A DNA stretch of 64,000 nucleotides from an uncultured Bacteroidales bacterium (GTDB lineage Bacteria > Bacteroidota > Bacteroidia > Bacteroidales > Paludibacteraceae): the NCBI GenBank assembly GCA_900319105.1, contig ONND01000004.1:121456-185455 (forward strand), in the 5' to 3' direction. The notes beneath the pieces were generated by a model. That model worked only from the letters and a program-made list of their open reading frames with translations. It did no database searches and had not been told where the DNA came from. How positions within the stretch are numbered: position 1 is the stretch's first letter; each line of letters begins with the position of its first letter. Of the stretch, positions 35,881 to 44,595 are shown piece by piece. The translations under genes were made by a program, and so were the position numbers.

Positions 35881-36929
35881 ATAATCCGCCATAAAACGAT
35901 AGTCAGGCAGGTAGCGATAGCAAAATCCGTGATTGCCAGTACCCACATATTCCAGTTGCGTCCGAGGATGCCCAGTCCGACGAAGAGAAGGCTGACGCTC
36001 AGCAGAACGCAGGTGGTCTGAATATGATTGAGTCCTGTCCGTAAGAGCAGGTGGTGAATATGGTTCTTATCCGGCTGGAACGGCGAGCGGTGCTTCTTGA
36101 TACGCGTCAGACTGACCCGGATGGTATCGAAGATAGGTACCGTGAGTACACAGATAGCGACCGCCGGAGCGGCGTTCATATGCAGCCACTCGGGCACCTC
36201 ATGGTAGGCGTTGATCTCGCAGAAACGGAAGACGAACGCCGTCAGCAGATAGCCCAAGAGCAGACTTCCGGAGTCGCCCATGAAGATCTTCTCGCGGCTA
36301 CCGAACACGTTATAGATGAAGAACACGGCTAATGCGCCGATCATGCAAATACTGCCGATGGACCAGCTCAACTCTCCTGCCAGACCGAAATAGACGGCGA
36401 AGAACAGACAGTAGAGGATACCCAAACCGCTGGCCAGACCGTCAATACCGTCAATGAGGTTGACTGCGTTGATGATGGCGATGAGGATGAAAAGCGAGAT
36501 CAGGTAACTGGGTATAATCCCTATTTCCGTGATGCCGAGAAGGCCATGAAGATGGGTGATGCGGATGTCCGCAAAACCGATCAATGCGATGCCGGCCAGG
36601 GTCTCGCCGAACAGCTTGGCCATCGGTGTGAGCACCAGCACATCGTCGATGAAACCGATCGCCATGATAGCAAACATACCGATGAGGAAGAACTGGTTCT
36701 GATCGAGCGAGTTATACTCGAACAGCAGGTAGGTCAGCATATAACTGAAACAGATATTCAGACCGCCGATATTCGGCACTTCACCGGTGTGACTCATTCG
36801 TTTGTTGGGTCGCACAACAAAGCCTTTCGCCTTGGCGATACGGACGATGACAGGCATCCCAAGGAAACCGATAATAAAACTGATAAGTCCGATCAGGTAA
36901 CTATGCTCAATAAAAAAAGTCTGTATCAT
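35841..36929 (-). CDS. WecA/MraY-family sugar-phosphate transferase
   Basis: A 362-residue integral membrane enzyme with about ten helices. It carries the family motifs GFIDDVL (Mg-binding Asp pair, near residues 92-98) and NAVNLIDGIDGLASGLGI (near 158-175), and a HIHHLLL loop near 290. It would transfer a HexNAc-1-phosphate from a UDP-sugar to undecaprenyl phosphate, the first membrane step of O-antigen or capsule synthesis. The partner dehydratase gene just upstream overlaps by ATGA. The last residues MANDQTAKE come from a tandem array of tggtcgttagcc words that also provides the stop codon. Confidence 0.93.
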   Translation of the reverse strand: MIQTFFIEHSYLIGLISFIIGFLGMPVIVRIAKAKGFVVRPNKRMSHTGEVPNIGGLNICFSYMLTYLLFEYNSLDQNQFFLIGMFAIMAIGFIDDVLVLTPMAKLFGETLAGIALIGFADIRITHLHGLLGITEIGIIPSYLISLFILIAIINAVNLIDGIDGLASGLGILYCLFFAVYFGLAGELSWSIGSICMIGALAVFFIYNVFGSREKIFMGDSGSLLLGYLLTAFVFRFCEINAYHEVPEWLHMNAAPAVAICVLTVPIFDTIRVSLTRIKKHRSPFQPDKNHIHHLLLRTGLNHIQTTCVLLSVSLLFVGLGILGRNWNMWVLAITDFAIATCLTIVLWRIINRKMANDQTAKE

Positions 36930-38881
36930 TGTGGATCTAATTGCTCGTAGATGGAATTATTACTCTTGTATTCCGGCACCAGTTGTTTCATTAGTTTGAC
37001 GGTAGTGAACGGTTTGGACTTGCGGCTGATATCAATCAGTTCGTCCACTCGGGCGCTTACCTGCTCAAAGTCGAACTCACGTACCTTAGCGACCATGATC
37101 TTCTCGTTGGTGGTCGGCAGGGTTGTTTCTTTCTGGTTCAGCAGTTCTTCGTATAGTTTCTCGCCCGGACGCAGACCGGTGAACTCGATCTGAATATCTT
37201 TATCCGGCGTGTAACCGGCGAGGCGGATCATGTTTTTCGCCAGGTCTAATATCTTCACCGGTTTGCCCATGTTGAAGACGAAGATCTCTCCTCCGTTGCC
37301 TAAGGTGCTGGCTTCCATCACCAGGCAGCAGGCTTCGGGGATCGTCATGAAATAGCGGATGATGTCGGGGTGGGTCACAGTTAGAGGACCTCCGGCGGCG
37401 ATCTGCTTGCGGAAATACGGAATGACCGAGCCGTTGCTGCCAAGCACATTGCCGAAACGGGTGGTAATGAACTTGGTGCAATCCGGGTTCTTGGCCTGCA
37501 GGCTGCGGAAGAGCGATTGCACGTAGATCTCCGCAATACGCTTGCTGGCGCCCATGATGTTAGTGGGGTTCACCGCTTTGTCGGTCGAGATCATAACGAA
37601 GCGCTCTACTTTGTATTGGACCGACATGTCCGCCATGTTCTTGGTGCCTAATACGTTCGCTTGGATGGCCTCGTTCGGGAAACTCTCCATGAGCGGCACA
37701 TGTTTGTAGGCGGCGGCGTGATAGACGATGTCCGGTCGCAACTCACTCATGATCTGCTCAACGCGCTCGCGGTTGCGCACATCGGCGATAATAGGAATAA
37801 AGCGCGCGTTGGGGAACTGCTGGGTAAGCTCTAATACAAGGTCGTGCAGCGGCGACTCGGCCATCTCCAGGAGGATGGTCACGCGAGGCTCGTATTGCTG
37901 TACCTGACGCACTAATTCGCTACCAATACTGCCGGCGGCTCCGCTGACCAGTACCACTTTGTTGTGTAAGATCTGCCGCACGTTCTCCGTGCTGATCTCT
38001 ATCTGAGGGCGCTCCAGGAGGTCCTCGATCTTAATGGCATCAATCCGTCCGATTCGCTGCGCATCAATCTCATCCGTCGTGTCGAACTGGGTGAAATAAG
38101 GCGTAGTGAGGATATGAATATTATGGTCGATGAAGACCTGCAGGTCCTTACTGGGATTGATCTCCTTCATCTTAATGGGCGACACAATCACATGGTGTAT
38201 GTCTCGCATCTCCATCCATTCGAAGAGCTTGTTGTTGAGCGGTCGCACGCGCAGACCGGCTAAGTCATAACCGTAGTGCTGGCCTTCTTCGCAGATGAAC
38301 CCTACCGGACGGAAAGGGGCATTCTCCGACGAACGCAGCATTTTGGCAATCGCGAGACCAGCAGACTGCGTACCGTAAATCATTACACGCGGGCTGCCGG
38401 AGTTGCGCTGCATCGTTTCGGCAAGCGTCTTGACGCCCACACGCAGCACGAAAAGCATAACAAACGAGATAAAGACATAGACGATGATCACGGTGTTCAG
38501 CACAGGGTGATAACCGGCGCTATAATCCATTATCGTATTGATGACGAGAAGCATGAGACCCGTAGTAAGCGTCGCAAGCAACAGTTTGATCGTGTCTATG
38601 AAAGTAGAATAGCGGATGATTCCCGAATAGGTGTGAAAAACCCAGAACGCGATCAATTGGATTCCCATTACAATCATGAACTGAACGCCGATAGGAACTC
38701 TCTGTTCCGCAAAGGCTACATAATCGAAGATGCCGCTTCCTACCCACACACTCAACCAATAAGCGACAGAGCAAAGCAGCAGATCCAACAACAAAACCCC
38801 CCAGCGGGGCAAATAATTCATCTGCGGCAGATGCGAAAAAATGTCCGAATGGTACAATTCTTTCAGTTTACTTTGTTTCAT
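36926..38881 (-). CDS. Membrane-bound nucleotide-sugar 4,6-dehydratase (WbpM/CapD type)
   Basis: A 651-residue protein. Four N-terminal membrane helices (about 25-125) precede a small Rossmann-like domain (VMIYGTQSAGLAIAKML). The SDR catalytic domain starts at VSGAAGSIGSELVRQ, the NAD(P)-binding glycine motif near 310. It has YHAAAYKHVPLMESFPNEA and STDKAVNPTNIMGASKR. The residue before GASK is Met rather than Tyr, the known S-M-K variant of large UDP-GlcNAc 4,6-dehydratases. It would convert UDP-GlcNAc to the 4-keto-6-deoxy sugar for O-antigen or capsule. It overlaps uvrA by 14 bases upstream and the WecA-like gene by 4 downstream. Confidence 0.93.
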   Translation of the reverse strand: MKQSKLKELYHSDIFSHLPQMNYLPRWGVLLLDLLLCSVAYWLSVWVGSGIFDYVAFAEQRVPIGVQFMIVMGIQLIAFWVFHTYSGIIRYSTFIDTIKLLLATLTTGLMLLVINTIMDYSAGYHPVLNTVIIVYVFISFVMLFVLRVGVKTLAETMQRNSGSPRVMIYGTQSAGLAIAKMLRSSENAPFRPVGFICEEGQHYGYDLAGLRVRPLNNKLFEWMEMRDIHHVIVSPIKMKEINPSKDLQVFIDHNIHILTTPYFTQFDTTDEIDAQRIGRIDAIKIEDLLERPQIEISTENVRQILHNKVVLVSGAAGSIGSELVRQVQQYEPRVTILLEMAESPLHDLVLELTQQFPNARFIPIIADVRNRERVEQIMSELRPDIVYHAAAYKHVPLMESFPNEAIQANVLGTKNMADMSVQYKVERFVMISTDKAVNPTNIMGASKRIAEIYVQSLFRSLQAKNPDCTKFITTRFGNVLGSNGSVIPYFRKQIAAGGPLTVTHPDIIRYFMTIPEACCLVMEASTLGNGGEIFVFNMGKPVKILDLAKNMIRLAGYTPDKDIQIEFTGLRPGEKLYEELLNQKETTLPTTNEKIMVAKVREFDFEQVSARVDELIDISRKSKPFTTVKLMKQLVPEYKSNNSIYEQLDPQ

Positions 38882-41621
38882 TCTCTTCTATGATTTTGGC
38901 AATGTACTTGCCTGTATAACTCTCTTTGCATTGTGCTATCTCTTCCGGCGTACCGGTAGCCACTATATATCCGCCCTCTTTGCCTCCTTCGGGACCCAAG
39001 TCAATCACATGGTCGGCCGCTACGATCACCGCAGGGTTATGCTCGATGATGATCACGGTGTGCCCTTTGCTGATCAGTTGGTTCAGCGCTTTGAGCAGCA
39101 CCTCGATATCGCGGTGATGGAGACCTGTCGTAGGCTCGTCAAAAATGAAGATGGTCGGTTGCGTCGTCTCCTGAGCGAGGAAAGAAGCTAACTTGACACG
39201 CTGACTCTCTCCGCCGGAGAGGGTGCTGCTGCTTTGCCCTAACTGCACATAGCCGATGCCGACGTCCTGCAGCGGTTTGAGCCTCCGTACGATCTTGTCG
39301 CACTCGGGGTCTTCGCTGAAGAAATCTACAGCCTGGTTCACCGTCATACAGAGGATGTCGTAGATCGACTTACCGCGGTAATGAACGTCCAGGATGTCCT
39401 GCTTGAAGCGTCGTCCGTGGCATTGTTCGCACTCAAGTACAAGATCCGCCATGAACTGCATCTCTATGGTGATCGTTCCTTCTCCCTGGCAGGTCTCGCA
39501 TCGTCCGCCCGGCGTGTTGAACGAGAAATGCGCAGGGGTGAACCCCAACTGTTTGGCAAGCGGTTGCTCGGCGTAGAGCCGACGGATCTCGTCGTAGGCC
39601 TTGAGGTAAGTCACAGGGTTGCTGCGGCTGGAACGGCTGAGCGGGTTCTGATCGACAAACTCTACATCTCTCATCAGAGGCAGACTGCCGCGTAAGTGAC
39701 CGAAATCGCCGGTGTGCTCGGCAAAAACACCTCCGTAGTGTTTCTTGAGCGCCGGGTAGAGAACGCGGCTCACCAGACTGGATTTGCCGCTGCCACTAAC
39801 GCCTGTTACGACGGTCATGACGTGCAACGGGAAACGGACGGTCACGTTCTTGAGGTTGTTCTCGCAAGCTCCTTCCACCTCGATATAGTTGTTCCAATGC
39901 CTGCGTTGAGCAGGAATGTGGAACTTAAACAGTTCCGGTCGCGGCACGCCCTCATAGACGATCTCGCCGCCGTGCCTGCCGGCATCCGGACCTACTTCGA
40001 TAATATGATCGGCTGCCGCAATGATGTCCTCGTCGTGTTCTACCACCACGATGGTGTTCCCGAGGTCACGCAGCTCTTTGAGTACACGGATCAGCCGCTC
40101 TGTGTCGCGGGGATGCAGACCGATGGACGGTTCGTCCAGCACATAAAGCGAGCCTACGAGGCTACTTCCCAACGACTTGGCAAGGGAGATACGTTGACTC
40201 TCGCCGCCGGAGAGGGTAGTGCTCTGCCGGTTCAAGGTCAGGTAACTCAATCCTACATCGTGCATGAACTGGATGCGGCTGTTGATCTCATGCAAGAGCA
40301 TTTCCGCTGTCTGCTGCTCGGTTTCGCTTAACTCGATATGCGCAAACCACTCTTTCAGATCCGAAAGCGGCATAGCGCAAAGGTCCTGTATGTTCTTGCC
40401 GTTAATACGCACGTATTCTGCCTCTTTGCGCAGGTGCATGCCATGACAAACAGGGCAGGTGGTCTTGCCTTTATAACGGGCTAAGATCACTTTGTATTGC
40501 AGCCTGTTGTATTGCTGGCTCTCTACTTCCTTGAAGAACTCGTTCAGCCCCTTGAACCATTCGTTTCCGGTCCATAGCAGGTGTTTCTGTTCCTGCGTCA
40601 GGGCGTAATAAGGCGTATGAATAGGAAAATCGAACTTGGCGGCATTATAGATAAGCGCATCCAGCCAGGGTTGCATCTTCTCGCTCTGCCAGCACGCGAT
40701 CGCCTGTTCGTAGATGGATTTCGATTTGTCCGGTACTACGAGGTCTTCGTCGATGCCGGTGACGACTCCCACACCCTTGCACTCGGGGCAGGCTCCTATC
40801 GGGTTGTTGAAATCAAAGAGGTGTTCGCTGGGTTCGATGAACTGGATACCATCCGCCTCAAACCGCTCCGAGAACACCTTTGTCCTTGGACCTTTGTCAC
40901 TTTGTACACTAATCTGGCATTCTCCCTGCCCTTCAAAGAAAGCAGTCTGTACACTGTCGGCGAAGCGGTTGCTGGTCGCTTGCTCATGATCGACGATAAT
41001 ACGATCGACGAGCAGATAGGCCTCGTGTCCCTCTGCTGCCTGCCAGGTAGTGTCGTCCAGACGCACTGTGTCGCCGTCTATGAACAAACGGCTGAAACCC
41101 TGGCTCTGCCAGAGCGCCAACTGCTCCTTCAGGGTACGGCCCTCCGGCAGCACAATCGGACTAAGCAGGTAGAGACGTGTGCCTTGTACCTGCTGTTCCA
41201 TGTAGGAGACGACGTCACGGATGGTATTCTTTTTCACTTCCTCCCCGCTCACGGGCGAGTACGTCCTGCCTACGCGCGCGTACAATAATTTCAAATAGTC
41301 ATAGATCTCCGTCACCGTACCTACGGTAGAACGGGGATTGCGACTGGTCACTTTCTGCTGGATCGCGATAGCCGGCGGGATACCTTCTATCTTCTCGACA
41401 TCCGGTTTCTGCATCCTGCCCATGAACTGGCGGGCATAAGCGCTGAGGCTCTCTACGTAGCGTCGTTGACCTTCCGCATAGAGTGTGTCGAACGCCAGCG
41501 AACTTTTGCCGCTGCCGCTCACACCTGTCACTACAACCAGTTTGTTGCGCGGGATGGTTACCGACACATTCTTGAGGTTGTGCGTATTGGCGCCCTCTAT
41601 GCGAATAAAATCATCAATCAT
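38868..41621 (-). CDS. uvrA: UvrA, excinuclease ABC subunit A
   Basis: About 917 residues from the ATG at 41621 (MIDDFIRIEGANTHNLKNV). Two ABC ATPase modules carry Walker A GVSGSGKSSLAFDTLYAE near residue 33 and GVSGSGKSSLVSRVLYPA in the second half, with LSGGESQRISLA and LSGGESQRVKLA signatures. Zinc-binding cysteine pairs are present (CPECKGVG, CPVCHGMH, CETCQGEG with CEQCHGRR). UvrA finds bulky DNA damage with UvrB in nucleotide excision repair. A cctttgt array adds SDKGPRTKVFSE near residue 240, just before the first zinc module. A TTG one codon upstream and the ATG both lie in an attgatg array. Confidence 0.96.
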   Translation of the reverse strand: MIDDFIRIEGANTHNLKNVSVTIPRNKLVVVTGVSGSGKSSLAFDTLYAEGQRRYVESLSAYARQFMGRMQKPDVEKIEGIPPAIAIQQKVTSRNPRSTVGTVTEIYDYLKLLYARVGRTYSPVSGEEVKKNTIRDVVSYMEQQVQGTRLYLLSPIVLPEGRTLKEQLALWQSQGFSRLFIDGDTVRLDDTTWQAAEGHEAYLLVDRIIVDHEQATSNRFADSVQTAFFEGQGECQISVQSDKGPRTKVFSERFEADGIQFIEPSEHLFDFNNPIGACPECKGVGVVTGIDEDLVVPDKSKSIYEQAIACWQSEKMQPWLDALIYNAAKFDFPIHTPYYALTQEQKHLLWTGNEWFKGLNEFFKEVESQQYNRLQYKVILARYKGKTTCPVCHGMHLRKEAEYVRINGKNIQDLCAMPLSDLKEWFAHIELSETEQQTAEMLLHEINSRIQFMHDVGLSYLTLNRQSTTLSGGESQRISLAKSLGSSLVGSLYVLDEPSIGLHPRDTERLIRVLKELRDLGNTIVVVEHDEDIIAAADHIIEVGPDAGRHGGEIVYEGVPRPELFKFHIPAQRRHWNNYIEVEGACENNLKNVTVRFPLHVMTVVTGVSGSGKSSLVSRVLYPALKKHYGGVFAEHTGDFGHLRGSLPLMRDVEFVDQNPLSRSSRSNPVTYLKAYDEIRRLYAEQPLAKQLGFTPAHFSFNTPGGRCETCQGEGTITIEMQFMADLVLECEQCHGRRFKQDILDVHYRGKSIYDILCMTVNQAVDFFSEDPECDKIVRRLKPLQDVGIGYVQLGQSSSTLSGGESQRVKLASFLAQETTQPTIFIFDEPTTGLHHRDIEVLLKALNQLISKGHTVIIIEHNPAVIVAADHVIDLGPEGGKEGGYIVATGTPEEIAQCKESYTGKYIAKIIEENETK
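40878..40907. repeat. cctttgt array in uvrA, in frame
   Basis: Words cctttgt, ccttgga, cctttgt and cactttgt are read as SVQSDKGPRTKVF. The same heptamer occurs in rimO and the GH2 gene. Confidence 0.75.
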
Positions 41622-41637
41622 CAATCATCAATCACTT
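41611..41637. repeat. tcatcaa tandem array at the uvrA start
   Basis: Three and a half copies of the heptamer tcatcaa fill the gap from the HU-LysM gene stop to the first codons of uvrA (MIDDF). Confidence 0.85.
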
Positions 41638-42855
41638 CATCGCTGCCTCTGCCTTCTCGCGCAAGCGCTCAAGCGTCGCGATTGTGGCTGTATTGGTGGT
41701 GTCCAATTGAGTCTTGGTTAATTTCGGGATACGGATCGGCGTACCTACATCAATCTGATTCGGGTCATCCAGATGATCTTTGTTGGCATCATAGAGGTAG
41801 GGCCAGTAGATCTTCGCGCCGTAATAGCGTTTGGAGATCCATGCCAGACGGCTTCCTTCGCGGATACGCTCTGTGGTGATCAGACGCGGGTACTCGTTGG
41901 TCGGTTCCAGTTGCACATCGTCCTCTTCGGAGGCCTGCAGGAACTCAGCTAAGATCTGCTCGTCGGAGATATACTCTCCGTTGGCATTGGATGCTTCACC
42001 GCTCAACTCAACGGCTTCCGCCTCTTGTGCAATGCTAATGGTGTCCGTAGCAACCGGTTCGGCTGTTTGTTCCACTTGTTCGGTCTGCGGTTTGGGTTGC
42101 ATCCATTCCTCAATCCATCCGCCTATCTGTTCACGCAGGAAGAAATAGCCGACGAGCAATAACAGGAGTAGGATGATCACGCATATAAGGGTATCGCGCA
42201 CGAAATGGTAGCGTTTCTTGGGCTTCGGCGCTGGCATTGGTTCCGGTTCTATAGCCTCTGGCTCTACAACCTTCGGCTCTGTAGCCTCCGGTTCTTCAAC
42301 CTTCGGCTCTGTAGCCTCTGGCTCTACAACCTTCGGTTCTGTAGCCTCCGGCTCTACAACCTTCGGCTCTACAACCTTCGGTTCTTCAACCTTCGGTTCT
42401 GTAGCCTCTGGCTCTACAACCTTCGGTTCTGTAGCCTCCGGCTCTTCTTTCGGGCTTTGACCCAACTCGCCTAAGATGCCGACGATCTCGTCTGCCTGCG
42501 CACCGAGTTTCTGAATCGGGTCATCGGCCAGTTCCAAAGCTTGTGCAGTGGCGCCGACCACGCCGGTTTTCTCAATCAACTCTTTGACGCCGGCTTCGGG
42601 CACGAACGCAACCTTGTTGTAACCCTCGATCATGATCTCTTCGCCGGTGGTTACATTCACGCTCTTACGCGGCGCGACGGCTTGTAACTTAAAGATACCC
42701 AAACCGTTGATTTTCACTTGCTTGTCTTGCTTTAAGGCCTCTACTAACTGCTCGTTAAAGGCATTCAGAAACGTATTTGCTTCTTTCTCGCTGACCCCTG
42801 CGCGTGTAGCTAACGCACGGCGGAGTTCGGTCCAACTGAGTTTGTTCTCTGCCAT
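41632..42855 (-). CDS. HU-type DNA-binding domain fused to membrane helix and LysM-like domain
   Basis: A 407-residue protein of unusual build. Residues 1-95 are a HU/IHF-like domain ([20 protein letters not shown], then [20 protein letters not shown]). Residues 138-207 are 14 acidic pentapeptides of type [10 protein letters not shown] and EPKVE. A basic stop [11 protein letters not shown] precedes one membrane helix (222-239, [16 protein letters not shown]). The periplasmic part is acidic and ends with a LysM-like domain (about 328-378: [18 protein letters not shown] ... [10 protein letters not shown]). Positive residues before the helix put the HU part in the cytoplasm, so it could tie chromosomal DNA to peptidoglycan. 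It follows a plain HU gene by three bases. Function not proven; the domain order is clear. Confidence 0.88.
   Translation of the reverse strand: MAENKLSWTELRRALATRAGVSEKEANTFLNAFNEQLVEALKQDKQVKINGLGIFKLQAVAPRKSVNVTTGEEIMIEGYNKVAFVPEAGVKELIEKTGVVGATAQALELADDPIQKLGAQADEIVGILGELGQSPKEEPEATEPKVVEPEATEPKVEEPKVVEPKVVEPEATEPKVVEPEATEPKVEEPEATEPKVVEPEAIEPEPMPAPKPKKRYHFVRDTLICVIILLLLLLVGYFFLREQIGGWIEEWMQPKPQTEQVEQTAEPVATDTISIAQEAEAVELSGEASNANGEYISDEQILAEFLQASEEDDVQLEPTNEYPRLITTERIREGSRLAWISKRYYGAKIYWPYLYDANKDHLDDPNQIDVGTPIRIPKLTKTQLDTTNTATIATLERLREKAEAAMK
42235..42444. repeat. 15-base coding repeats (EPxxx pentapeptides)
   Basis: Fourteen tandem 15-base units encode [20 protein letters not shown] and EPEPM. 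Units are nearly identical at DNA level, so copy number may vary by slippage, changing the length of the cytoplasmic linker. Confidence 0.9.
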
Positions 42856-42858
42856 GGC

Positions 42859-43137
42859 TTAGATATTTTTAAGTTCATCTTTTACGTTTGTCACCGGGCG
42901 GAATACCAACTGGTTCTTGCTGGGAACGATCTTCCGTTCGCCGGAATTAGGGAGCACGATCACGCGCTCTTTTTTCTCTTTCACCTCCAGCGTTCCGAGG
43001 CCCTGTAGTTGTACGGCTTTGCCGCTCATCAAAGTCTCACGGATGATGGCGTTGCTCGTGCTCAGCAGTTCTTCCACTTTCTTTTTGCTCATTCCTGTTG
43101 CGTCTGCAATCAGGCCGATTAGATTTTTCGTTAGCAT
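42859..43137 (-). CDS. HU/IHF-family DNA-binding protein
   Basis: A 92-residue HU-like protein: MLTKNLIGLIADATGMSKKK, then VQLQGLGTLEVKEKKERV, and a PNSGERKIVPSKNQLVFRPV arm. HU proteins bend and compact DNA as dimers. The gene lies three bases before the HU-LysM fusion, so the two may form mixed dimers. It ends with a short DELKNI tail. The family is certain; a specific role (HU or IHF type) is not. Confidence 0.92.
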   Translation of the reverse strand: MLTKNLIGLIADATGMSKKKVEELLSTSNAIIRETLMSGKAVQLQGLGTLEVKEKKERVIVLPNSGERKIVPSKNQLVFRPVTNVKDELKNI

Positions 43138-43147
43138 ATAGTGTTGG

Positions 43148-44551
43148 TTATTGTATTTCTCCGTATAAATCGAACTCCTCCGCCTTGGTGATCTTCACCT
43201 CCACGAATTCCCCGATTAGTCCTTTGTACATTGTCCTTTGTCCCTTTGTACTTATCAACACTTCGCAATCCACTTCGGGGCTGTCGTATTGGGTTCTGCC
43301 GATGAGGTATTCCCCTTCTTCCCGGTCGATGATGACGCGTTGGGTAGTTCCCACGAATCGAGCCATCAGTGCGGCACTTATTCCCTGCTGGATAGCCATC
43401 AGTTCTGCCGCGCGGGCATCTTTGACTTCCTGCGGGATGTCGTCTTTATAGTGTTTGTTGGCATAAGTACCTTCCTCGTCCGAGTAGGCGAAACAGCCCA
43501 TCCGGTCGAAACGCATCTCCTTCACCCATTCTTTCAGCTCCTCAAAATCTTCTTCTGTTTCACCCGGATGCCCTACTAACAGGGTGGTGCGGATACAAAT
43601 GCCCGGCACTTTCTCGCGGATCTTCCGAATCAAGGCATCCTGTTCCGCTCTCGTTATATGCCGTCTCATCAGCCCTAACATATGATCCGTGCAATGCTGC
43701 AAAGCGATGTCGAGGTACTTGCATACATTGGTATGTTTGGCCATGACATCCAGCAATCCCTCCGGAAAATCCGTCGGGTAGGCGTAGTGCAGCCGGATCC
43801 ATTCAACCCCCTCTATCTCTGCCATCTTGTCAATCAGTTCCGGCAGTAAATGTTCCTTTGTCCTTTGTCCTTTGTCCCTTTGTCCCTTATTGAGGTCCAG
43901 CCCATAACTGCTTAAATCCTGAGCAATGACGTTAAACTCCTTGACGCCTTGCCCCACCAGCCATCTCACTTCGTCCAATATCTCCTCCATCGGCCGGCTG
44001 GTATGCCGTCCCGTGATCAACGGAATAGCGCAGTACGAACACATCCGGTTGCAGCCCTCCGAGATCTTCAAATACGCATAATGTTTCGGTGTCGTCAGCT
44101 TCCGCTCAAACGAAGCGCAGCCGTTTGCTTCTTTCGTCAATTGTGCCGGATGGCATCCGGCTTCCCCTCCCTTTTGGGAGGGGGTAGGGGTGGGGTTTCC
44201 TACTCCTTCTACCATCTTCTCGAAATCAAACTTCCCGTAATAAGCATCCACCTCCGGCAACTCCTCTTCCAACTCAGCCCGGTAGCGCTCGCTCAGGCAT
44301 CCCATGACGATCAGTTGCTTCAGCTTGCCGGCTTTCTTGCGCTCTGCCATCTGGAGAATCATGTTAATACTCTCCTCTTTGGCGTCACCGATGAATCCGC
44401 AGGTATTGATGACGCAGATCTCTCCTTTCGGCTCTTCCGGGTCATGCACGCAACGCCATCCGCCAGCTTCTAACTGTCGCATGACCCGCTCTGCATCCAC
44501 CAGGTTCTTCGAGCAGCCTAATGTGATAAAATCTATTACGCCTTTTTGCAT
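43148..44551 (-). CDS. rimO: RimO, ribosomal protein S12 methylthiotransferase
   Basis: A 467-residue radical SAM enzyme that methylthiolates Asp of ribosomal protein S12. The UPF0004 N-domain has TLGCSKNLVDAE and INTCGFIGDAKEES with its iron-sulfur cysteines. The radical SAM motif is CNRMCSYC (near residue 166), and the C-terminal TRAM domain ends AEEFDLYGEI. The family is normally about 430-440 residues; the surplus comes from repeats. A palindromic element plus hairpin adds about 30 residues (NPTPTPSQKGGEAGCHPAQ...) between the two domains. Two cctttgt arrays give DLNKGQRDKGQRTKEH and STKGQRTMYKG. Catalytic motifs are intact. Confidence 0.95.
   Translation of the reverse strand: MQKGVIDFITLGCSKNLVDAERVMRQLEAGGWRCVHDPEEPKGEICVINTCGFIGDAKEESINMILQMAERKKAGKLKQLIVMGCLSERYRAELEEELPEVDAYYGKFDFEKMVEGVGNPTPTPSQKGGEAGCHPAQLTKEANGCASFERKLTTPKHYAYLKISEGCNRMCSYCAIPLITGRHTSRPMEEILDEVRWLVGQGVKEFNVIAQDLSSYGLDLNKGQRDKGQRTKEHLLPELIDKMAEIEGVEWIRLHYAYPTDFPEGLLDVMAKHTNVCKYLDIALQHCTDHMLGLMRRHITRAEQDALIRKIREKVPGICIRTTLLVGHPGETEEDFEELKEWVKEMRFDRMGCFAYSDEEGTYANKHYKDDIPQEVKDARAAELMAIQQGISAALMARFVGTTQRVIIDREEGEYLIGRTQYDSPEVDCEVLISTKGQRTMYKGLIGEFVEVKITKAEEFDLYGEIQ
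43220..43255. repeat. cctttgt tandem array in rimO (TRAM region)
   Basis: Words cctttgta, cattgt, cctttgt, ccctttgt are read as ISTKGQRTMYKG just ahead of the last strands of the TRAM domain. Confidence 0.8.
43853..43889. repeat. cctttgt tandem array in rimO (radical SAM region)
   Basis: Five tandem words cctttgt, cctttgt, cctttgt, ccctttgt, ccctta are read as NKGQRDKGQRTKE between SSYGLDL and LLPELIDKM. Confidence 0.85.
44145..44196. repeat. Small hairpin plus GC-rich palindromic element in rimO
   Basis: A perfect hairpin gccggat-ggc-atccggc (44145-44161) is joined to a palindromic element copy (cccctcccttttgggagggg then gtaggggtggg). Both are read in frame at the domain linker. Confidence 0.85.
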
Positions 44552-44562
44552 AGATGTCCTTT

Positions 44563-44594
44563 CTCCTCCCCTTCATGGGGAGGTCGGGTGGGGC
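44563..44594. repeat. GC-rich palindromic element between recQ and rimO
   Basis: ctcctccccttcatggggag then gtcgggtggggc. It occupies the 44-base gap between the recQ stop and the rimO start. It could fold in mRNA but lacks a T-tract. Confidence 0.8.
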
Positions 44595-44595
44595 T

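Noticed and set aside
42205-42474. Plus-strand Ser/Gly- or Leu/Arg-rich repeat frames opposite the pentapeptide region
   Set aside because: Any frame across a 15-base repeat yields a periodic peptide; only the minus frame joins HU, membrane and LysM-like parts.
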